From: Actinomycetota bacterium
GTDB lineage: Bacteria; Actinomycetota; Acidimicrobiia; Acidimicrobiales; Iamiaceae
Direction of reading: 5' to 3'
DNA length: 64,000 nucleotides
Assembly (NCBI GenBank): GCA_019639075.1
Contig: JAHBSO010000009.1
Location: 1-64,000 of the forward strand
The position numbers and the translations under genes are program-made. Shown piece after piece: positions 24,034 through 33,837 of this stretch (position 1 is its first letter; each line of letters begins with the position of its first letter). Under the pieces are notes generated by a model, which saw only the letters and a list, made by a program, of their open reading frames with translations, had not been told where the DNA came from and made no database searches.

Positions 24034-25110
24034 ATGTCCACCACCGCCACCGACCCGACCGAGGAGCAGGGCCCCCGACCGTCGCTGCGCCGTCGGGCCT
24101 TTCTCGCCGGCGCCGGCGCTGGGGTCGCCGGGACCGGCCTGGTCGCGTTCACCGCGGCCGCGGGCTGGCCCGCGGCGAGCAACGCCCAGGACGATCACGA
24201 CATGAGCTCGGGCGACACCACCGAGATGACCGACGAGGAGATGCTCGCCCACCACAAGGAGGGCATCGAGCAGTTCCTCGCGAACGCCGAGGATCCGCTC
24301 ACCGAGGGGGTGCCGATCCAGCCGCTCGAGTCGAAGGTGGTCGACGGCGTCCGGGTCTTCGAGCTGACCGCGTCGGAGATCGAGTGGGAGGTCACCCCGG
24401 GCGAGAAGTACGAAGCGATGGCGTTCAACGAGCAGGTGCCCGGCCCGCTGATCCGCTGCACCGAAGGTGAGCGCATCCGGGTCATCGTCCACAACGAGAT
24501 GTCGCAGAGCACCTCGATCCACTGGCACGGGCAGATGGTCCCGAACGACCAGGACGGCGTCCCGTTCGTGACCCAGGAGGCGATCAAGCCCGGCACGACC
24601 TACACGTACGAGTTCGTGGCCAAACCGGCCGGGTCGCACATGTACCACTCGCACAACAACTCGACCGAGCAGGTCGGCAAGGGCCTGCTCGGCCCGCTGA
24701 TCGTCGACCCGAAGGAGCCCATCGCGGGGCACGAGTCCGACCACGACCACGTGCTCATCCTCAACGACGCCCTCGGCGGCTTCACCATCAACGGCAAGGG
24801 CTTCCCGGCCACGACCGCCTACAAGGCGAAGGTCGGCGAGAAGATCCGCTTCCGCTACATGAACGAGGGACTCGCCATCCACCCCATGCACCTCCACGGG
24901 TTCCCCCAGGAGGTCATCACGAAGGACGGCTGGCCGCTGCCCGCTCCCTACAAGTGCGACACCGTCAACATCGCCCCCGGCGAGCGCTACGACGTGATCG
25001 TCACCGCGGAGGACCCCGGCATCTGGGTCTTCCACTGCCACATCCTCACCCACGCCGAGGGTCCCGACGGGATGTTCGGCATGGTCACCGCCCTGATCGT
25101 CGAGGAGTAG
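24034..25110 (+). CDS. Tat-exported two-domain multicopper oxidase
   Basis: 358 aa. A twin-arginine signal (SLRRRAFLAGAGAG, residues 17-30) ends near SNA-QDD (about 51). Four copper motifs are present: HWHG (H163, H165), HMYHSH (H202, H205, H207), HPMHLH (H283, H286, H288) and HCHILTH (H334-H340) with a following Met. The type-1 copper ligands (His, Cys335, His) are only in the second domain, as in two-domain laccase-type enzymes, which act as trimers; nitrite reductase NirK instead has its type-1 site in domain 1. Substrate is unknown. AGGAG precedes the ATG. Followed by a cupredoxin gene 5 bases downstream. Confidence 0.9.
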   Translation: MSTTATDPTEEQGPRPSLRRRAFLAGAGAGVAGTGLVAFTAAAGWPAASNAQDDHDMSSGDTTEMTDEEMLAHHKEGIEQFLANAEDPLTEGVPIQPLESKVVDGVRVFELTASEIEWEVTPGEKYEAMAFNEQVPGPLIRCTEGERIRVIVHNEMSQSTSIHWHGQMVPNDQDGVPFVTQEAIKPGTTYTYEFVAKPAGSHMYHSHNNSTEQVGKGLLGPLIVDPKEPIAGHESDHDHVLILNDALGGFTINGKGFPATTAYKAKVGEKIRFRYMNEGLAIHPMHLHGFPQEVITKDGWPLPAPYKCDTVNIAPGERYDVIVTAEDPGIWVFHCHILTHAEGPDGMFGMVTALIVEE

Positions 25111-25115
25111 ATCCG

Positions 25116-25625
25116 ATGACCGACACCACCACCGAAGCTCCCACGACCGTCGACGAGACCACGGGCGGCGGCGCCGGGTCGGGCGCCGGCACCCGGACGC
25201 CCGCCGACCGGGTGCGCGAACGCAGCGAGTCGATCGCCATCTTCGCCGCCGTGTTCGCGGCGATCGGCGTCCTGACGGCGCTGTTCGCCGTGGGCCTCGC
25301 GGTGCGGGCCGTCCAGCGGGCCGACAGCATCGAGAACCCGCCGGCGGTCGAAGCTGCCGGCACGACGGGGCCGGAGCTCACGCTGACCGAGTTCAAGATC
25401 ACCCCGAACGAGATCTCGGTCCCCGCCGACTCGATCATCACCATCGTCAACGACGGCACCGTGGCCCACGACGTCAGCGTCGACGGCATCACGTCGGACC
25501 GGGTCGACGCCGGAGGGAGCACCATCCTCGACCTCACCGGGGTCGAGCCCGGCACCTACGACATGATCTGCACCGTCACCGGCCACAAGGACTCCGGCAT
25601 GACCGGCACCATCACCGTCACCTGA
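25116..25625 (+). CDS. Membrane-anchored cupredoxin (blue copper protein)
   Basis: 169 aa. A Thr/Gly-rich cytoplasmic start, one hydrophobic helix (IAIFAAVFAAIGVLTALFAV, about residues 41-60) and a plastocyanin-like domain follow. The type-1 copper ligands are H118 (VAHDV), C152, H157 and M162 in MICTVTGHKDSGM. It sits 5 bases after the multicopper oxidase and is probably its electron donor or acceptor on the outer face of the membrane. Confidence 0.9.
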   Translation: MTDTTTEAPTTVDETTGGGAGSGAGTRTPADRVRERSESIAIFAAVFAAIGVLTALFAVGLAVRAVQRADSIENPPAVEAAGTTGPELTLTEFKITPNEISVPADSIITIVNDGTVAHDVSVDGITSDRVDAGGSTILDLTGVEPGTYDMICTVTGHKDSGMTGTITVT

Positions 25626-25629
25626 CCAG

Positions 25630-25958
25630 GCACCCTTCGACTGCGCTCGCTGGCGCTCGCTCCGCTCAGGGAACAGCTGGATCGACGCCCTATTCCTTGA
25701 GCGAGCGCAGCGACGCCCCTGCTCCTTGAGCGAGCGGAGCGAGTCGAAAGGCAACAGGACAGCGAGCGCAGCGAGGCCTTCCCGTTCCTTGAGCGAGCGG
25801 AGCGAGTCGAAAGGCAACACAGCGAGCGCAGCGAGGCCTTCCCGTTCCTCGAGCGAGCGCAGCGACGCCCCTGTTCCTTGAGCGAGCGGAGCGAGTCGAA
25901 AGGCAACACAGCGAGCGCAGCGAGCGCAGCGAGGCCTTCGACTTCGCTCAGGGAACGG
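25630..25958. repeat. Dense array of the GAGCG-rich repeat (cluster B)
   Basis: The 322-bp gap between convergent cupredoxin and zwf genes holds no gene; it is almost wholly repeat. At least five copies of GTTCCTTGAGCGAGCG (some with CTCGAG or CTCCTTGAG variants), most continuing to GAGTCGAAAGGCAAC, alternate with the short block CAGCGAGCGCAGCGAGGCC. Both ends carry the inverted form (CTTCGACTGCGCTCGC at 25636; CTTCGACTTCGCTCAGGGAA at 25938). The last copy runs into zwf and supplies its stop codon. Confidence 0.9.
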
Positions 25959-27348
25959 ATGGGGGTGGATCCTCGGGAGCGATCCAGCCGCCGACGTCGG
26001 CGGCCAGGCGGTCGGCCGAGGCCGGGCCGAGGGTGCCGGCCTCGTAGCGCTCGACCGGCGGGTGGTCCTCGACGACCCGCTCGACGATCCGCCACTGCTG
26101 GTCGAGCGCGTCCTCGCGGCCGAACCTCCGGGCCTCGCCCCGCATGGCGTCCTCGAGCAGCCGCTGGTACGCCTCCTCCCGACGTCCCAGCACCTCGGGG
26201 TAGGACACCTCCAGGTCGGCGGGCATCGGCACGAGGGCGTCGCCCGGCTTCTTGACGTGCAGGTGCATCTGGACGCCGTCGTGCGCGCCGAGCCGGAAGC
26301 GCAGGAAGTTCGGTCCGGGCTCGGGCGCGTCCTCGGGCGTGAAGAGGAGCCGGGGCGGACGTTGGAACGTCACCACCGCCTCGGTGGCCGTCACCCCGAG
26401 GCGCTTCCCGGCCCTGATGATCCACGGGACGCCGGCCCATCGCCAGGAGTCGATCTCGAAGCGGACCGCGACGTAGGTCTCGACGTCGGAGTCGGCGGCG
26501 ACGCCGGTCTCGTCGAGGTAGCCGTCGTACTGGCCGCGCACGACGTCGGACGGCTCGATGGTGCGCACCTGGCGGAGGATCTTGGCCTTCTCGTCCCGCA
26601 GGGCCCCGGCGTCGGCGGCGACCGGGGGCTCCATGCCGAGGATCGCCACGACCTGGAGGAGGTGGTTCTGCACGACGTCGCGCATGGCACCGACCGTCTC
26701 GTAGAACCGACCGCGGGTCCCGACACCGAACTCCTCGGCCATCGTGATCTGCACGCTGGCCACGAACTGGCGGTTCCACACCGGCTCGAGCATCGAGTTG
26801 GCGAACCGGAAGAGCAGCAGGCTCTCGACCGACTCCTTGCCGAGGTAGTGGTCGATCCGGAAGATGTCCCGCTCGTCGAAGGTGCGGTGGATGACCTCGT
26901 TCAGCTCGGTCGCGCTCGCTCGGTCACGACCGAACGGCTTCTCGACGACCACCCGGCCGCGGGCCGCGACCCCGCACCGCGACAGCCCGGTCACGACGTC
27001 GTCGAACAGGTCGGGTGGGATGGCCAGGTAGAAGAGCGGGTGCGAGCAGTCGGTCAACAGCTTGCCGAGGTCCTCGAACACCCGGGCGTCCCGGTAGTCG
27101 CCCGAGACGTAGCGGATCCGCGACAGGAGGCGATCGAGGACCCGGTCGTCGACGTCGTCGACCAGCTCGTTGACCGACGACCACACCTTCGAACGCAGGT
27201 AGGCGTCGTCGCCCACCGACGACGCCACACCGATCACCGGCACCTCCAGCTCGCCGTCGGCCGCCATCTCGTAGAGCGCCGGGAAGATCTTCTTGTGGGC
27301 CAGGTCCCCGGTGGCGCCGAAGAGGACGAGGGCGTCGGAGCGGGTCAC
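25948..27348 (-). CDS. zwf: Glucose-6-phosphate 1-dehydrogenase
   Basis: 466 aa, oxidises glucose-6-phosphate with NADP+ (or NAD+), first step of the oxidative pentose phosphate path. The cofactor loop [15 protein letters not shown] and the active-site motif [13 protein letters not shown] are intact, as is the EKPFGRD segment. The GTG at 27348 overlaps the gnd stop (GTGA). The last residues and the stop (PSVP then TGA) are encoded inside a copy of the intergenic repeat, so the C-terminus was probably altered by the repeat. Confidence 0.96.
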   Translation of the reverse strand: MTRSDALVLFGATGDLAHKKIFPALYEMAADGELEVPVIGVASSVGDDAYLRSKVWSSVNELVDDVDDRVLDRLLSRIRYVSGDYRDARVFEDLGKLLTDCSHPLFYLAIPPDLFDDVVTGLSRCGVAARGRVVVEKPFGRDRASATELNEVIHRTFDERDIFRIDHYLGKESVESLLLFRFANSMLEPVWNRQFVASVQITMAEEFGVGTRGRFYETVGAMRDVVQNHLLQVVAILGMEPPVAADAGALRDEKAKILRQVRTIEPSDVVRGQYDGYLDETGVAADSDVETYVAVRFEIDSWRWAGVPWIIRAGKRLGVTATEAVVTFQRPPRLLFTPEDAPEPGPNFLRFRLGAHDGVQMHLHVKKPGDALVPMPADLEVSYPEVLGRREEAYQRLLEDAMRGEARRFGREDALDQQWRIVERVVEDHPPVERYEAGTLGPASADRLAADVGGWIAPEDPPPSVP

Positions 27349-28247
27349 GACGCGCCTCCGGCCGGAGGCTCGTGCTCGACGGCGTGGCCACCGAACTGGT
27401 TGCGCAGCGCCGAGATCGCCTTCATCGTCACGTCGTCGTCGCGGCGCTGGGACACGAACCGGGCGAACAGCGCGGCGCTGATCACCGGGGCGGCCACCCC
27501 GTTGTCGATCGCCTCGACCACCGTCCAGCGACCCTCGCCCGAGTCGGCGGCGACCGGGGCGATGCCGTCGAGGCCGGGGGTCTCCTCCAACGCCTTCACG
27601 AGGAGGTCGAGCAGCCACGATCGCACGACGCTGCCCTGCTGCCACGACCGCAGGGCGGCGGGGACGTCGATGTCGAGCGGCGCGGCGTCGAGGATCGCGT
27701 AGCCCTCCGCGTAGGCCTCCATCAGCCCGTACTCGATCCCGTTGTGGACCATCTTCACGTAGTGCCCGGAACCGGCCGGACCGACGTGGGCGTAGCCGCC
27801 CTCCGGCGCGAGTGCGTCGAACACCGGCTGGACGACCGCGACCGCGTCGTCGGCGCCGCCGACCATGAGCGCGTAGCCGTTCTCCAGCCCCCACACGCCG
27901 CCGGACGTGCCGCAGTCGACGAAGCGCACGCCCCGCTCGGCCAGCTCGTCGTGGTGGCGCATCGAGTCCCGGTAGTTGGAGTTGCCGCCGTCGACCACGA
28001 CGTCGCCGGGCGACAGCAGCTCGGCCAGCCCGCGGATGGTCTCGTCGGTGATCTCGCCCGAGGGCACCATCGACCACGCGACCCGGGGCTGGCCCCCGGT
28101 GTCGAGGAGCGGGACGAGCTCGGCGAGCGTGCGCGCGTCGGCCCCCGGAGCCGTGGGGTCCATGCCGACGACCTCGTGTCCGTGCCGGCGGAGGCGTTCG
28201 GCCATGTTCCCGCCCATCTTCCCGAGCCCGATCATCCCGATCTTCAC
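27345..28247 (-). CDS. gnd: 6-phosphogluconate dehydrogenase, short form
   Basis: 300 aa, the short 'GndA/YqeC' type rather than the 470-aa form. It has the N-terminal Rossmann motif [17 protein letters not shown], the substrate loop [10 protein letters not shown] and the catalytic segment [14 protein letters not shown]. It decarboxylates 6-phosphogluconate to ribulose-5-phosphate. GTG start at 28247 with AGGAG nearby. Located between pgi (54-base gap) and zwf (overlap). Confidence 0.94.
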   Translation of the reverse strand: MKIGMIGLGKMGGNMAERLRRHGHEVVGMDPTAPGADARTLAELVPLLDTGGQPRVAWSMVPSGEITDETIRGLAELLSPGDVVVDGGNSNYRDSMRHHDELAERGVRFVDCGTSGGVWGLENGYALMVGGADDAVAVVQPVFDALAPEGGYAHVGPAGSGHYVKMVHNGIEYGLMEAYAEGYAILDAAPLDIDVPAALRSWQQGSVVRSWLLDLLVKALEETPGLDGIAPVAADSGEGRWTVVEAIDNGVAAPVISAALFARFVSQRRDDDVTMKAISALRNQFGGHAVEHEPPAGGAS

Positions 28248-28301
28248 GTCGTCTCCTGTCGTGGTGCGTCCGCTCCTGCGGTGCGGCCCCCGGGCAGTCG
28301 T

Positions 28302-29858
28302 CTAGTTGAGGACCCGGGCCGCCTCGATCTCGTCCGCGGTGGTCCGCACGACCCGGAGGCCGTGGCGGTGCAGCGTGAGCAGGTCGCCGTCGGCCTGGGC
28401 CCGCTCCAGCTGCCCGAAGGTGAAGTCCCGTCCCGGGACCGCCGCGTCGGTGGCCTCGTGACCGACGATCTGGAGGAACACCCCCGTCGGCGGGCCGCCC
28501 TTGTGGAGCTGGCCGGTCGAGTGGAGGAACCGCGGACCGAGCCCGAACGTGGTGGCCACCCCGAGCGCGCCGCGCAGCGCCAGACGCAGCTCCTCGAGCC
28601 GATCGACGACCGCGTCGGCCGGATCCACGAACGCCAGCACCGCGACGTAGTCGCCGGGCACGACCGTGGCCAGCACGTCGTCGAGGGTGGCGGTCGGCCA
28701 GTCGTCGGTCGTGTCCCCGGCCAGCACGCGGTTGGTGGCCTCCTTCGCCTCGGCCACGTTGGGCTGGTCGAACGGGTTCACGCCGAGCACCGCCCCGCAG
28801 ATCGCGGTGGCCAGCTCCCAGATCAGCACCTGGGCACCCAGGTCGAACAGGTCGTCGAGCTCGAGCTCGACGACCGGGTGGCCCGACTCGGCGAGCACGT
28901 CGACCCCGACCTCGTGCTCGGGGCGGCCGACCACCACGAAGAGGCGGTCGTCGCCGTACACGTCGGTGGGGCCGAGCGCCTCGCCCACGATCGGCACCGT
29001 TCCGGTGCCCTGCTTGCCGGTCGACTCGGCCAGCAGCTGCTCCAACCAGAGCCCGAACGTCTCGGCCCGGGGGTCGAGCAGGAGGGTGATCTTGTCCCGG
29101 CCGGCCCGCACCGCCGCGCCGAGGATCGCCCCCAGGCGCAGACCCACGTTGACGGTCGGTTCGACCTCGCGCAACGCGGGCGCCACGGCGTCGGCCGACG
29201 CGACCAGGGCCCGCCAGTCCACCCCGGCCAGCGCCGCGGGCACGAGGCCGAAGAAGCTGAGCGCCGAGTAGCGGCCGCCGATGTCGGTCCGGTTCTCGAA
29301 CACGGCCCGGAAGCCCCGCTCGACGGCGAGGCGGCCGAGGTCCGAGCCCGGGTCGGTCACCGCGATGAACCGGGACCCGTCGCCGATCCGGTCCCAGAAG
29401 AACTCGAGGTGGCTGCGGGTCTCGACGGTGCCGCCGGACTTCGACGAGGTGACGAACAGGGTGTGGTCGGCGGGCACGGTGGCGGCCACGTGGGCGACGG
29501 CGTCGGGATCGGTGCTGTCGAGCACGTGCAGCCGCAGCCCGGCGCCACCGGGGAACGTCCGGGCGAGGACCTCGGGGAACAGGCTCGACCCGCCCATGCC
29601 CATCACGACGACGTCGGTGAAGCCGTCGGCGACGGCCTCGGCCCGGAGGTCGTCGAGCCGGTCGGCGGCGGCCAGCATGTCGGCGGTGACCTCCAGCCAG
29701 CCCAGCCGGTCGCTGATCTCGGTCGGGTCCTCGGACCAGAGGGTGTGGTCGCGGTCCCAGAGGCGGGTGATCGCGTCCCGTTCGGCCAGGCCGGCGAGGG
29801 TCGCGTCGACCTCCGCACCGAGGGGGCCGAGTCGCTGCCGACGAATGCCTGACGCCAT
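28302..29858 (-). CDS. pgi: Glucose-6-phosphate isomerase
   Basis: 518 aa, interconverts glucose-6-phosphate and fructose-6-phosphate. The sugar-phosphate loop [15 protein letters not shown] and [10 protein letters not shown] are visible. The latter part ([20 protein letters not shown]) matches the isomerase domain found alone or fused to transaldolase in actinobacteria. Starts ATG 29858. It heads the pgi-gnd-zwf set, which channels carbon into NADPH production. Confidence 0.94.
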   Translation of the reverse strand: MASGIRRQRLGPLGAEVDATLAGLAERDAITRLWDRDHTLWSEDPTEISDRLGWLEVTADMLAAADRLDDLRAEAVADGFTDVVVMGMGGSSLFPEVLARTFPGGAGLRLHVLDSTDPDAVAHVAATVPADHTLFVTSSKSGGTVETRSHLEFFWDRIGDGSRFIAVTDPGSDLGRLAVERGFRAVFENRTDIGGRYSALSFFGLVPAALAGVDWRALVASADAVAPALREVEPTVNVGLRLGAILGAAVRAGRDKITLLLDPRAETFGLWLEQLLAESTGKQGTGTVPIVGEALGPTDVYGDDRLFVVVGRPEHEVGVDVLAESGHPVVELELDDLFDLGAQVLIWELATAICGAVLGVNPFDQPNVAEAKEATNRVLAGDTTDDWPTATLDDVLATVVPGDYVAVLAFVDPADAVVDRLEELRLALRGALGVATTFGLGPRFLHSTGQLHKGGPPTGVFLQIVGHEATDAAVPGRDFTFGQLERAQADGDLLTLHRHGLRVVRTTADEIEAARVLN

Positions 29859-29902
29859 GTCCGGTTTGCTCCTGGTCGAGGGATGCTGCGTCCCCCTTCC
29901 TA

Positions 29903-29922
29903 CCGCGCCCGGCCGGGCGCGG
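29903..29922 (-). terminator. 20-bp perfect GC palindrome after the GGDEF/EAL gene
   Basis: CCGCGCCCGGCCGGGCGCGG, 10 bases past the stop of the GGDEF/EAL gene and 45 before pgi. It can form an 8-bp stem with a 4-base loop. There is no T-run, so termination would be of the GC-hairpin type seen in actinobacteria. Confidence 0.45.
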
Positions 29923-29931
29923 GTGGCGCGG

Positions 29932-32490
29932 TCAGCTGGCGACGGTCCCCGTGGTGCCGACGGCCGGGAGGCACCCCTCGCGCACGATCGCGTCGACGTC
30001 GTCGGCGGTGACCGCGGCGCTGAAGAGGAAGCCCTGTGCAGCGTGGCACCCGAGGTTCTCCAGCACCTGCCGCTGCTCGTCGGTCTCGACGCCCTCCGCG
30101 ATGGTCTCGAACTTCAGGTTCTGGGCCAGGACCATGGCCGCGGAGACGATCGCCAGGTCGTGCGACGACGGGTTGCTCACCCCGGCGACGAAGGATGCGT
30201 CGATCTTCAGGACGTCGGCGGCGGAGAAGCGACGGAGGTAGTCGAGGGTGGCGAACCCGGTGCCGAAGTCGTCGATGGCCAGGCGGACGCCCAGCTCGGT
30301 GAACCGGGCCAGCTGGTGGGCCAGCTCGGCGTCGGAGATCAGGTCGGTCTCGGTCACCTCGAGGCAGAAGCGGTGCGGCGCGACGCCGTGCTGGTCGAGC
30401 GTCCCGGCCACGAACTCGACGAGGTCGGCGTCGGTCAGCTGGCGGGCGGACAGGTTGGCGGCGACCTCGAGGGTCGGCCAGCGGGCCGCGTCGGCGACGG
30501 CCTGCTGGATCACCCATCGGCCCAGCGGGAGGATGAGCCCGGTGTCGGTGGCGATCGGCACGAACGCGCTCGGCTCGACCAGGCCGTGACCCGGTCGCCG
30601 CCACCGCAGCAGCGCCTCGACCCCGATCATGTGCTCGTCCTTCAGGCGCACCACCGGCTGGTAGTGCAGCTCCATCTCGCCGCTGACGATCGCGTCGCGC
30701 AGCGCGCTCTCCACCGCGAGCCGGTCGATGGCGCGGTCCCGGAGCCGCTGCTCGAACAGCGCCGCCTGGTTCCGGCCCTGCTGCTTGGCCTCGTACATGG
30801 CCAGGTCGGCGTCCTGGAGCATGGCGGTGGGCTCGGCCGGTCCCCGCACGTGGACGACGCCGATGCTGGCGGTGACGACGACCCGGCCGCCCGGCAGGTC
30901 GACCGGGCGCTGCAGCGCGGACGACAGGCGCGACGAGATGATCGCCACCTCGTCGACGTCGCCGAGGTCCGGACACACCACGACGAACTCGTCGCCGCCC
31001 ACGCGGGCCACGAGGTCGACGCCCCGGACGGCCCGCCGGAAGCGGCCGGCCACCTCCTGGAGCAGTTGGTCGCCGGCGTCGTGGCCGAGGCTGTCGTTGA
31101 TGAGCTTGAAGCGGTCGAGGTCGACGAACAGCACGCCGCCCTGGCTCCCGTCGTGGCCGAACAGCTCCCGGAGGCGGGCGACGAGGAAGCGACGGTTGGG
31201 CAGGCCCGTCAGCTCGTCGTGCAGCGCACCCCGGGCGAGCCGGGCGTGGAGGTCGTGGCGCTCGACCGCGATCGACGCCAGGTCGGCCACCAGGCCGAGG
31301 AAGTCGCGATCCTCGGGCGACAGCGGGGCGTCGCTCTCGCTCAGCACCGCGACCCGACCGGTGACCGACCGGGTCGACGAGACCAGGTCCTGGAACCAGA
31401 CCGAGCGGTAGCGGCCCGCGGACGCCGAACGCACGAGGAGGTCGGTGGCCTCGTTGCGGCGGAACCCGCTCGCGGTCGGACCGGTGGCCCGGCCCGCGCC
31501 CGGGCGGGTCACGCCGAGCTGGCCCAGCTGGTCGAGCAGCTCGGGGGCGACACCGACCGCGTGCGACGCGAAGTCCTCATCGGGATCGAAGTAGCCGACG
31601 ACGATCCGGCGGCCGTCGAGGTGGCGCAGCGCGAACTGCTGGATCTCGTCGAGGGCCTCGCGCACCGGCAGACCGCGGGCGATCCGGTCGAGGAGGAGCG
31701 TCTGCTCGGTGAGCAGCTCGGCCGCGGAATCCTCCTCGACGAGGTCGCGGCAGGTGAGGACGACGGATCGGTCCGAACCCGGCGAGTCGAGCGTCCGCCG
31801 CACCCGCAGCGGGCACCAGCTGCCGTCGGAACGCTGGAAGCGGATGACCGGTCGGCGGCCGGCCGCGGTGCCGAGGACGCGGTCGAGCGACTGGCCGTCA
31901 CCCGTCGGGGCCTGGAGGTCGTCGGGGTGGACGATCTCGGGGATCTCCTTGCCGACGAGCTCGTCGGGCCGGAACCCGAGGATCGTGCGGACCGACGGAC
32001 CGACGTAGGCGATCCGCCCGACGTGGTCGCCGGCGATGATCAGGTCGGTCGCCCCCTGGAGGAGCGTGGTGGCCCAGGCCTCGCTGACCCGCCGCGCCTC
32101 GGCCTCGGACTCGCTGGTCTCGAGCACCCGGCCCACGGCCACGATCGCGTTGAGGGCCGGGTCGCGCAGCGCGTTCGTCACCGTGAACACCACCCGCGTC
32201 GGTTCGCCGTTGATGACGAGGTCGATGTCGAGGGGTCGTGGGTAGGGACCGTCCGTGTCGAGGATCCTCGCGAACACCTCGGCGTGCAGCGGATGGTTGG
32301 CACGGTGGACGACGAGGTCGAAGATCGACCGGTGGAGCAGCTCGTCCTCGTCCATCCCGACCCACGCGGGGAGGGCGTCGACGCTGACGATGACCCCCGA
32401 GCCCGACACGGACAGGACGAGGTCGGGGAACGCGTCGAGGACGGCGCTCGGGATGCGACGGCGCGCCGGTCCGGTGGGTCCGGCGTTCAC
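29932..32490 (-). CDS. PAS-PAS-GAF-GGDEF-EAL c-di-GMP turnover protein
   Basis: 852 aa. Two PAS-like sensor regions (about 15-130 and 135-260; FRPDELVGKEIPEIVHPDD marks the second) and a GAF-like region precede the GGDEF domain, whose active loop is intact (ARVGGDEFVVV, with the metal Asp in FVDLDRFK). The EAL domain follows with GVEALLRW, ANLSARQL, EVTETDLI and IDDFGTGF, all expected catalytic residues. Both cyclase and phosphodiesterase activity are possible. No membrane helix. The GTG at 32490 overlaps the hemL stop (GTGA), linking it to haem synthesis genes. Confidence 0.93.
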   Translation of the reverse strand: MNAGPTGPARRRIPSAVLDAFPDLVLSVSGSGVIVSVDALPAWVGMDEDELLHRSIFDLVVHRANHPLHAEVFARILDTDGPYPRPLDIDLVINGEPTRVVFTVTNALRDPALNAIVAVGRVLETSESEAEARRVSEAWATTLLQGATDLIIAGDHVGRIAYVGPSVRTILGFRPDELVGKEIPEIVHPDDLQAPTGDGQSLDRVLGTAAGRRPVIRFQRSDGSWCPLRVRRTLDSPGSDRSVVLTCRDLVEEDSAAELLTEQTLLLDRIARGLPVREALDEIQQFALRHLDGRRIVVGYFDPDEDFASHAVGVAPELLDQLGQLGVTRPGAGRATGPTASGFRRNEATDLLVRSASAGRYRSVWFQDLVSSTRSVTGRVAVLSESDAPLSPEDRDFLGLVADLASIAVERHDLHARLARGALHDELTGLPNRRFLVARLRELFGHDGSQGGVLFVDLDRFKLINDSLGHDAGDQLLQEVAGRFRRAVRGVDLVARVGGDEFVVVCPDLGDVDEVAIISSRLSSALQRPVDLPGGRVVVTASIGVVHVRGPAEPTAMLQDADLAMYEAKQQGRNQAALFEQRLRDRAIDRLAVESALRDAIVSGEMELHYQPVVRLKDEHMIGVEALLRWRRPGHGLVEPSAFVPIATDTGLILPLGRWVIQQAVADAARWPTLEVAANLSARQLTDADLVEFVAGTLDQHGVAPHRFCLEVTETDLISDAELAHQLARFTELGVRLAIDDFGTGFATLDYLRRFSAADVLKIDASFVAGVSNPSSHDLAIVSAAMVLAQNLKFETIAEGVETDEQRQVLENLGCHAAQGFLFSAAVTADDVDAIVREGCLPAVGTTGTVAS

Positions 32491-33770
32491 GTCGGCGCCC
32501 GAGCGGTGACCGACGCGGCGGCATCGGCCGCCCGCGAGACGATCTCGTCGACGATCGCGTCGTCGTGGGCCAGGCCGGGGAACAACACCTCGTAGGGGCC
32601 GGGCGCCAGCGCCACCCCGCGGTCGAGGAGGGCGTGGAACAGGAGCCCGTAGGTGGCCTCGTCGGTCGTGCGCGCACCGTCGTAGTCGTGGACCTCGCCA
32701 CCGCCGAGGTGGATGCCGACGAGCGGTCCCACCCTCGGCACCCGGGCCTGGAGGCCGGCGTCGGCGAACGCCTTCGCGAGGCCGTCGGCCAGGCGCGTGG
32801 CCGTCGCCTCGAGCGCGTCGTACGCGGCGTCGTCCACGAGTCCGAGCGCCGCCAGGCCGGCCGCGGTGGCGAGCGGGTTCCCCGACAGGGTGCCCGCCTG
32901 GTACACGGGCCCGAGCGGGGCCAGGTGGTCCATGACGTCGGCCCGCCCACCGAAGGCGCCCACGTTGAGCCCACCGCCGATCACCTTGCCGAAGCAGGTC
33001 AGGTCGGGACGGACGCCGAACCGGGCCTGCGCCCCGCCACGGTGCAGGCGGAAGCCGGTGATGACCTCGTCGAAGATCAGCAGCGCACCGACGCGGTCGC
33101 ACTCGACCCGGAGGCCCTCGAGGAAGCCGGGATCGGGGGCGACGAGGCCCATGTTCGCGGCGACCGGTTCGACGATGACGCAGGCGACGTCGTCGTCGAG
33201 GGTGGGGACCCGGTTGTAGGGGACGACCGTGGTCTCGGCCACGGCGGTCGGTGGCACGCCCGCCGACCCCGGGACGCCGTGCGCGTCGTCGAGGTGGGCC
33301 ACCGCCGAGCCCGACTCGGCGAGCAGCGCGTCGCCGTGGCCGTGGTAGTTGCCGGCGAACTTCACCACCCGGCTGCGGCTCGTGGCGCCCCGGGCCAGCC
33401 GCAGCGCGGTCATGGTCGCCTCGGTCCCGCTCGACACCATCCGGACCTTCTCGCACGACGGCACGCGGGCGGCGATCTCCTCGGCCAGCAGCACCTCGCG
33501 CTCGGTCGGCGCGCCGTAGGACGTGCCGTCGCCCGCCGCGGTCCGCACCGCCTCCACGATGGCCGGGTGCGCGTGGCCGGCGATGATGGCGCCGTAGGAC
33601 TGGACCATGTCGAGGTACTCGGTGCCCTCGACGTCCCACACCCGCGGCCCCTCGGCCCGGGCCACGAAGTACGGCACGCCGCCCACGCTGCGGAAGGCGC
33701 GCACCGGCGAGTTCACGCCTCCCGGGATCACCGCTCGGGCTCGGTCGTAGAGGTCGCGGTTGGTCGTCAC
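32487..33770 (-). CDS. hemL: Glutamate-1-semialdehyde 2,1-aminomutase
   Basis: 427-aa PLP enzyme making 5-aminolevulinate in the C5 haem path. The start VIPGGVNSPVRAF, the SGTEATMTALRLAR phosphate loop, FDEVITGFR and the PLP lysine in CFGKVIGGGLNVGAFGG are diagnostic. GTG start at 33770 preceded by a 67-base gap after hemB that contains a TACGCT box, so it may also have its own promoter. Confidence 0.97.
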   Translation of the reverse strand: MTTNRDLYDRARAVIPGGVNSPVRAFRSVGGVPYFVARAEGPRVWDVEGTEYLDMVQSYGAIIAGHAHPAIVEAVRTAAGDGTSYGAPTEREVLLAEEIAARVPSCEKVRMVSSGTEATMTALRLARGATSRSRVVKFAGNYHGHGDALLAESGSAVAHLDDAHGVPGSAGVPPTAVAETTVVPYNRVPTLDDDVACVIVEPVAANMGLVAPDPGFLEGLRVECDRVGALLIFDEVITGFRLHRGGAQARFGVRPDLTCFGKVIGGGLNVGAFGGRADVMDHLAPLGPVYQAGTLSGNPLATAAGLAALGLVDDAAYDALEATATRLADGLAKAFADAGLQARVPRVGPLVGIHLGGGEVHDYDGARTTDEATYGLLFHALLDRGVALAPGPYEVLFPGLAHDDAIVDEIVSRAADAAASVTARAPT

Positions 33771-33837
33771 TGGTCCGTGGGCTGGGCGGGCGGTCGGTTC
33801 GGTTGCTTCGCGTCGAAGCGTACGCCTCGGCCGGGGG

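Noticed and set aside
24034-25110. Copper nitrite reductase (NirK) as the identity of the multicopper oxidase
   Set aside because: The type-1 copper Cys-His set is in domain 2 (HCHILTH), while NirK has it in domain 1; domain 1 here has HWHG and HSH as in laccases.
25630-25958. Repeat array considered as CRISPR
   Set aside because: Units are of unequal length, occur in both orientations, lack unique spacers of constant size, and the same unit is scattered at four other loci.
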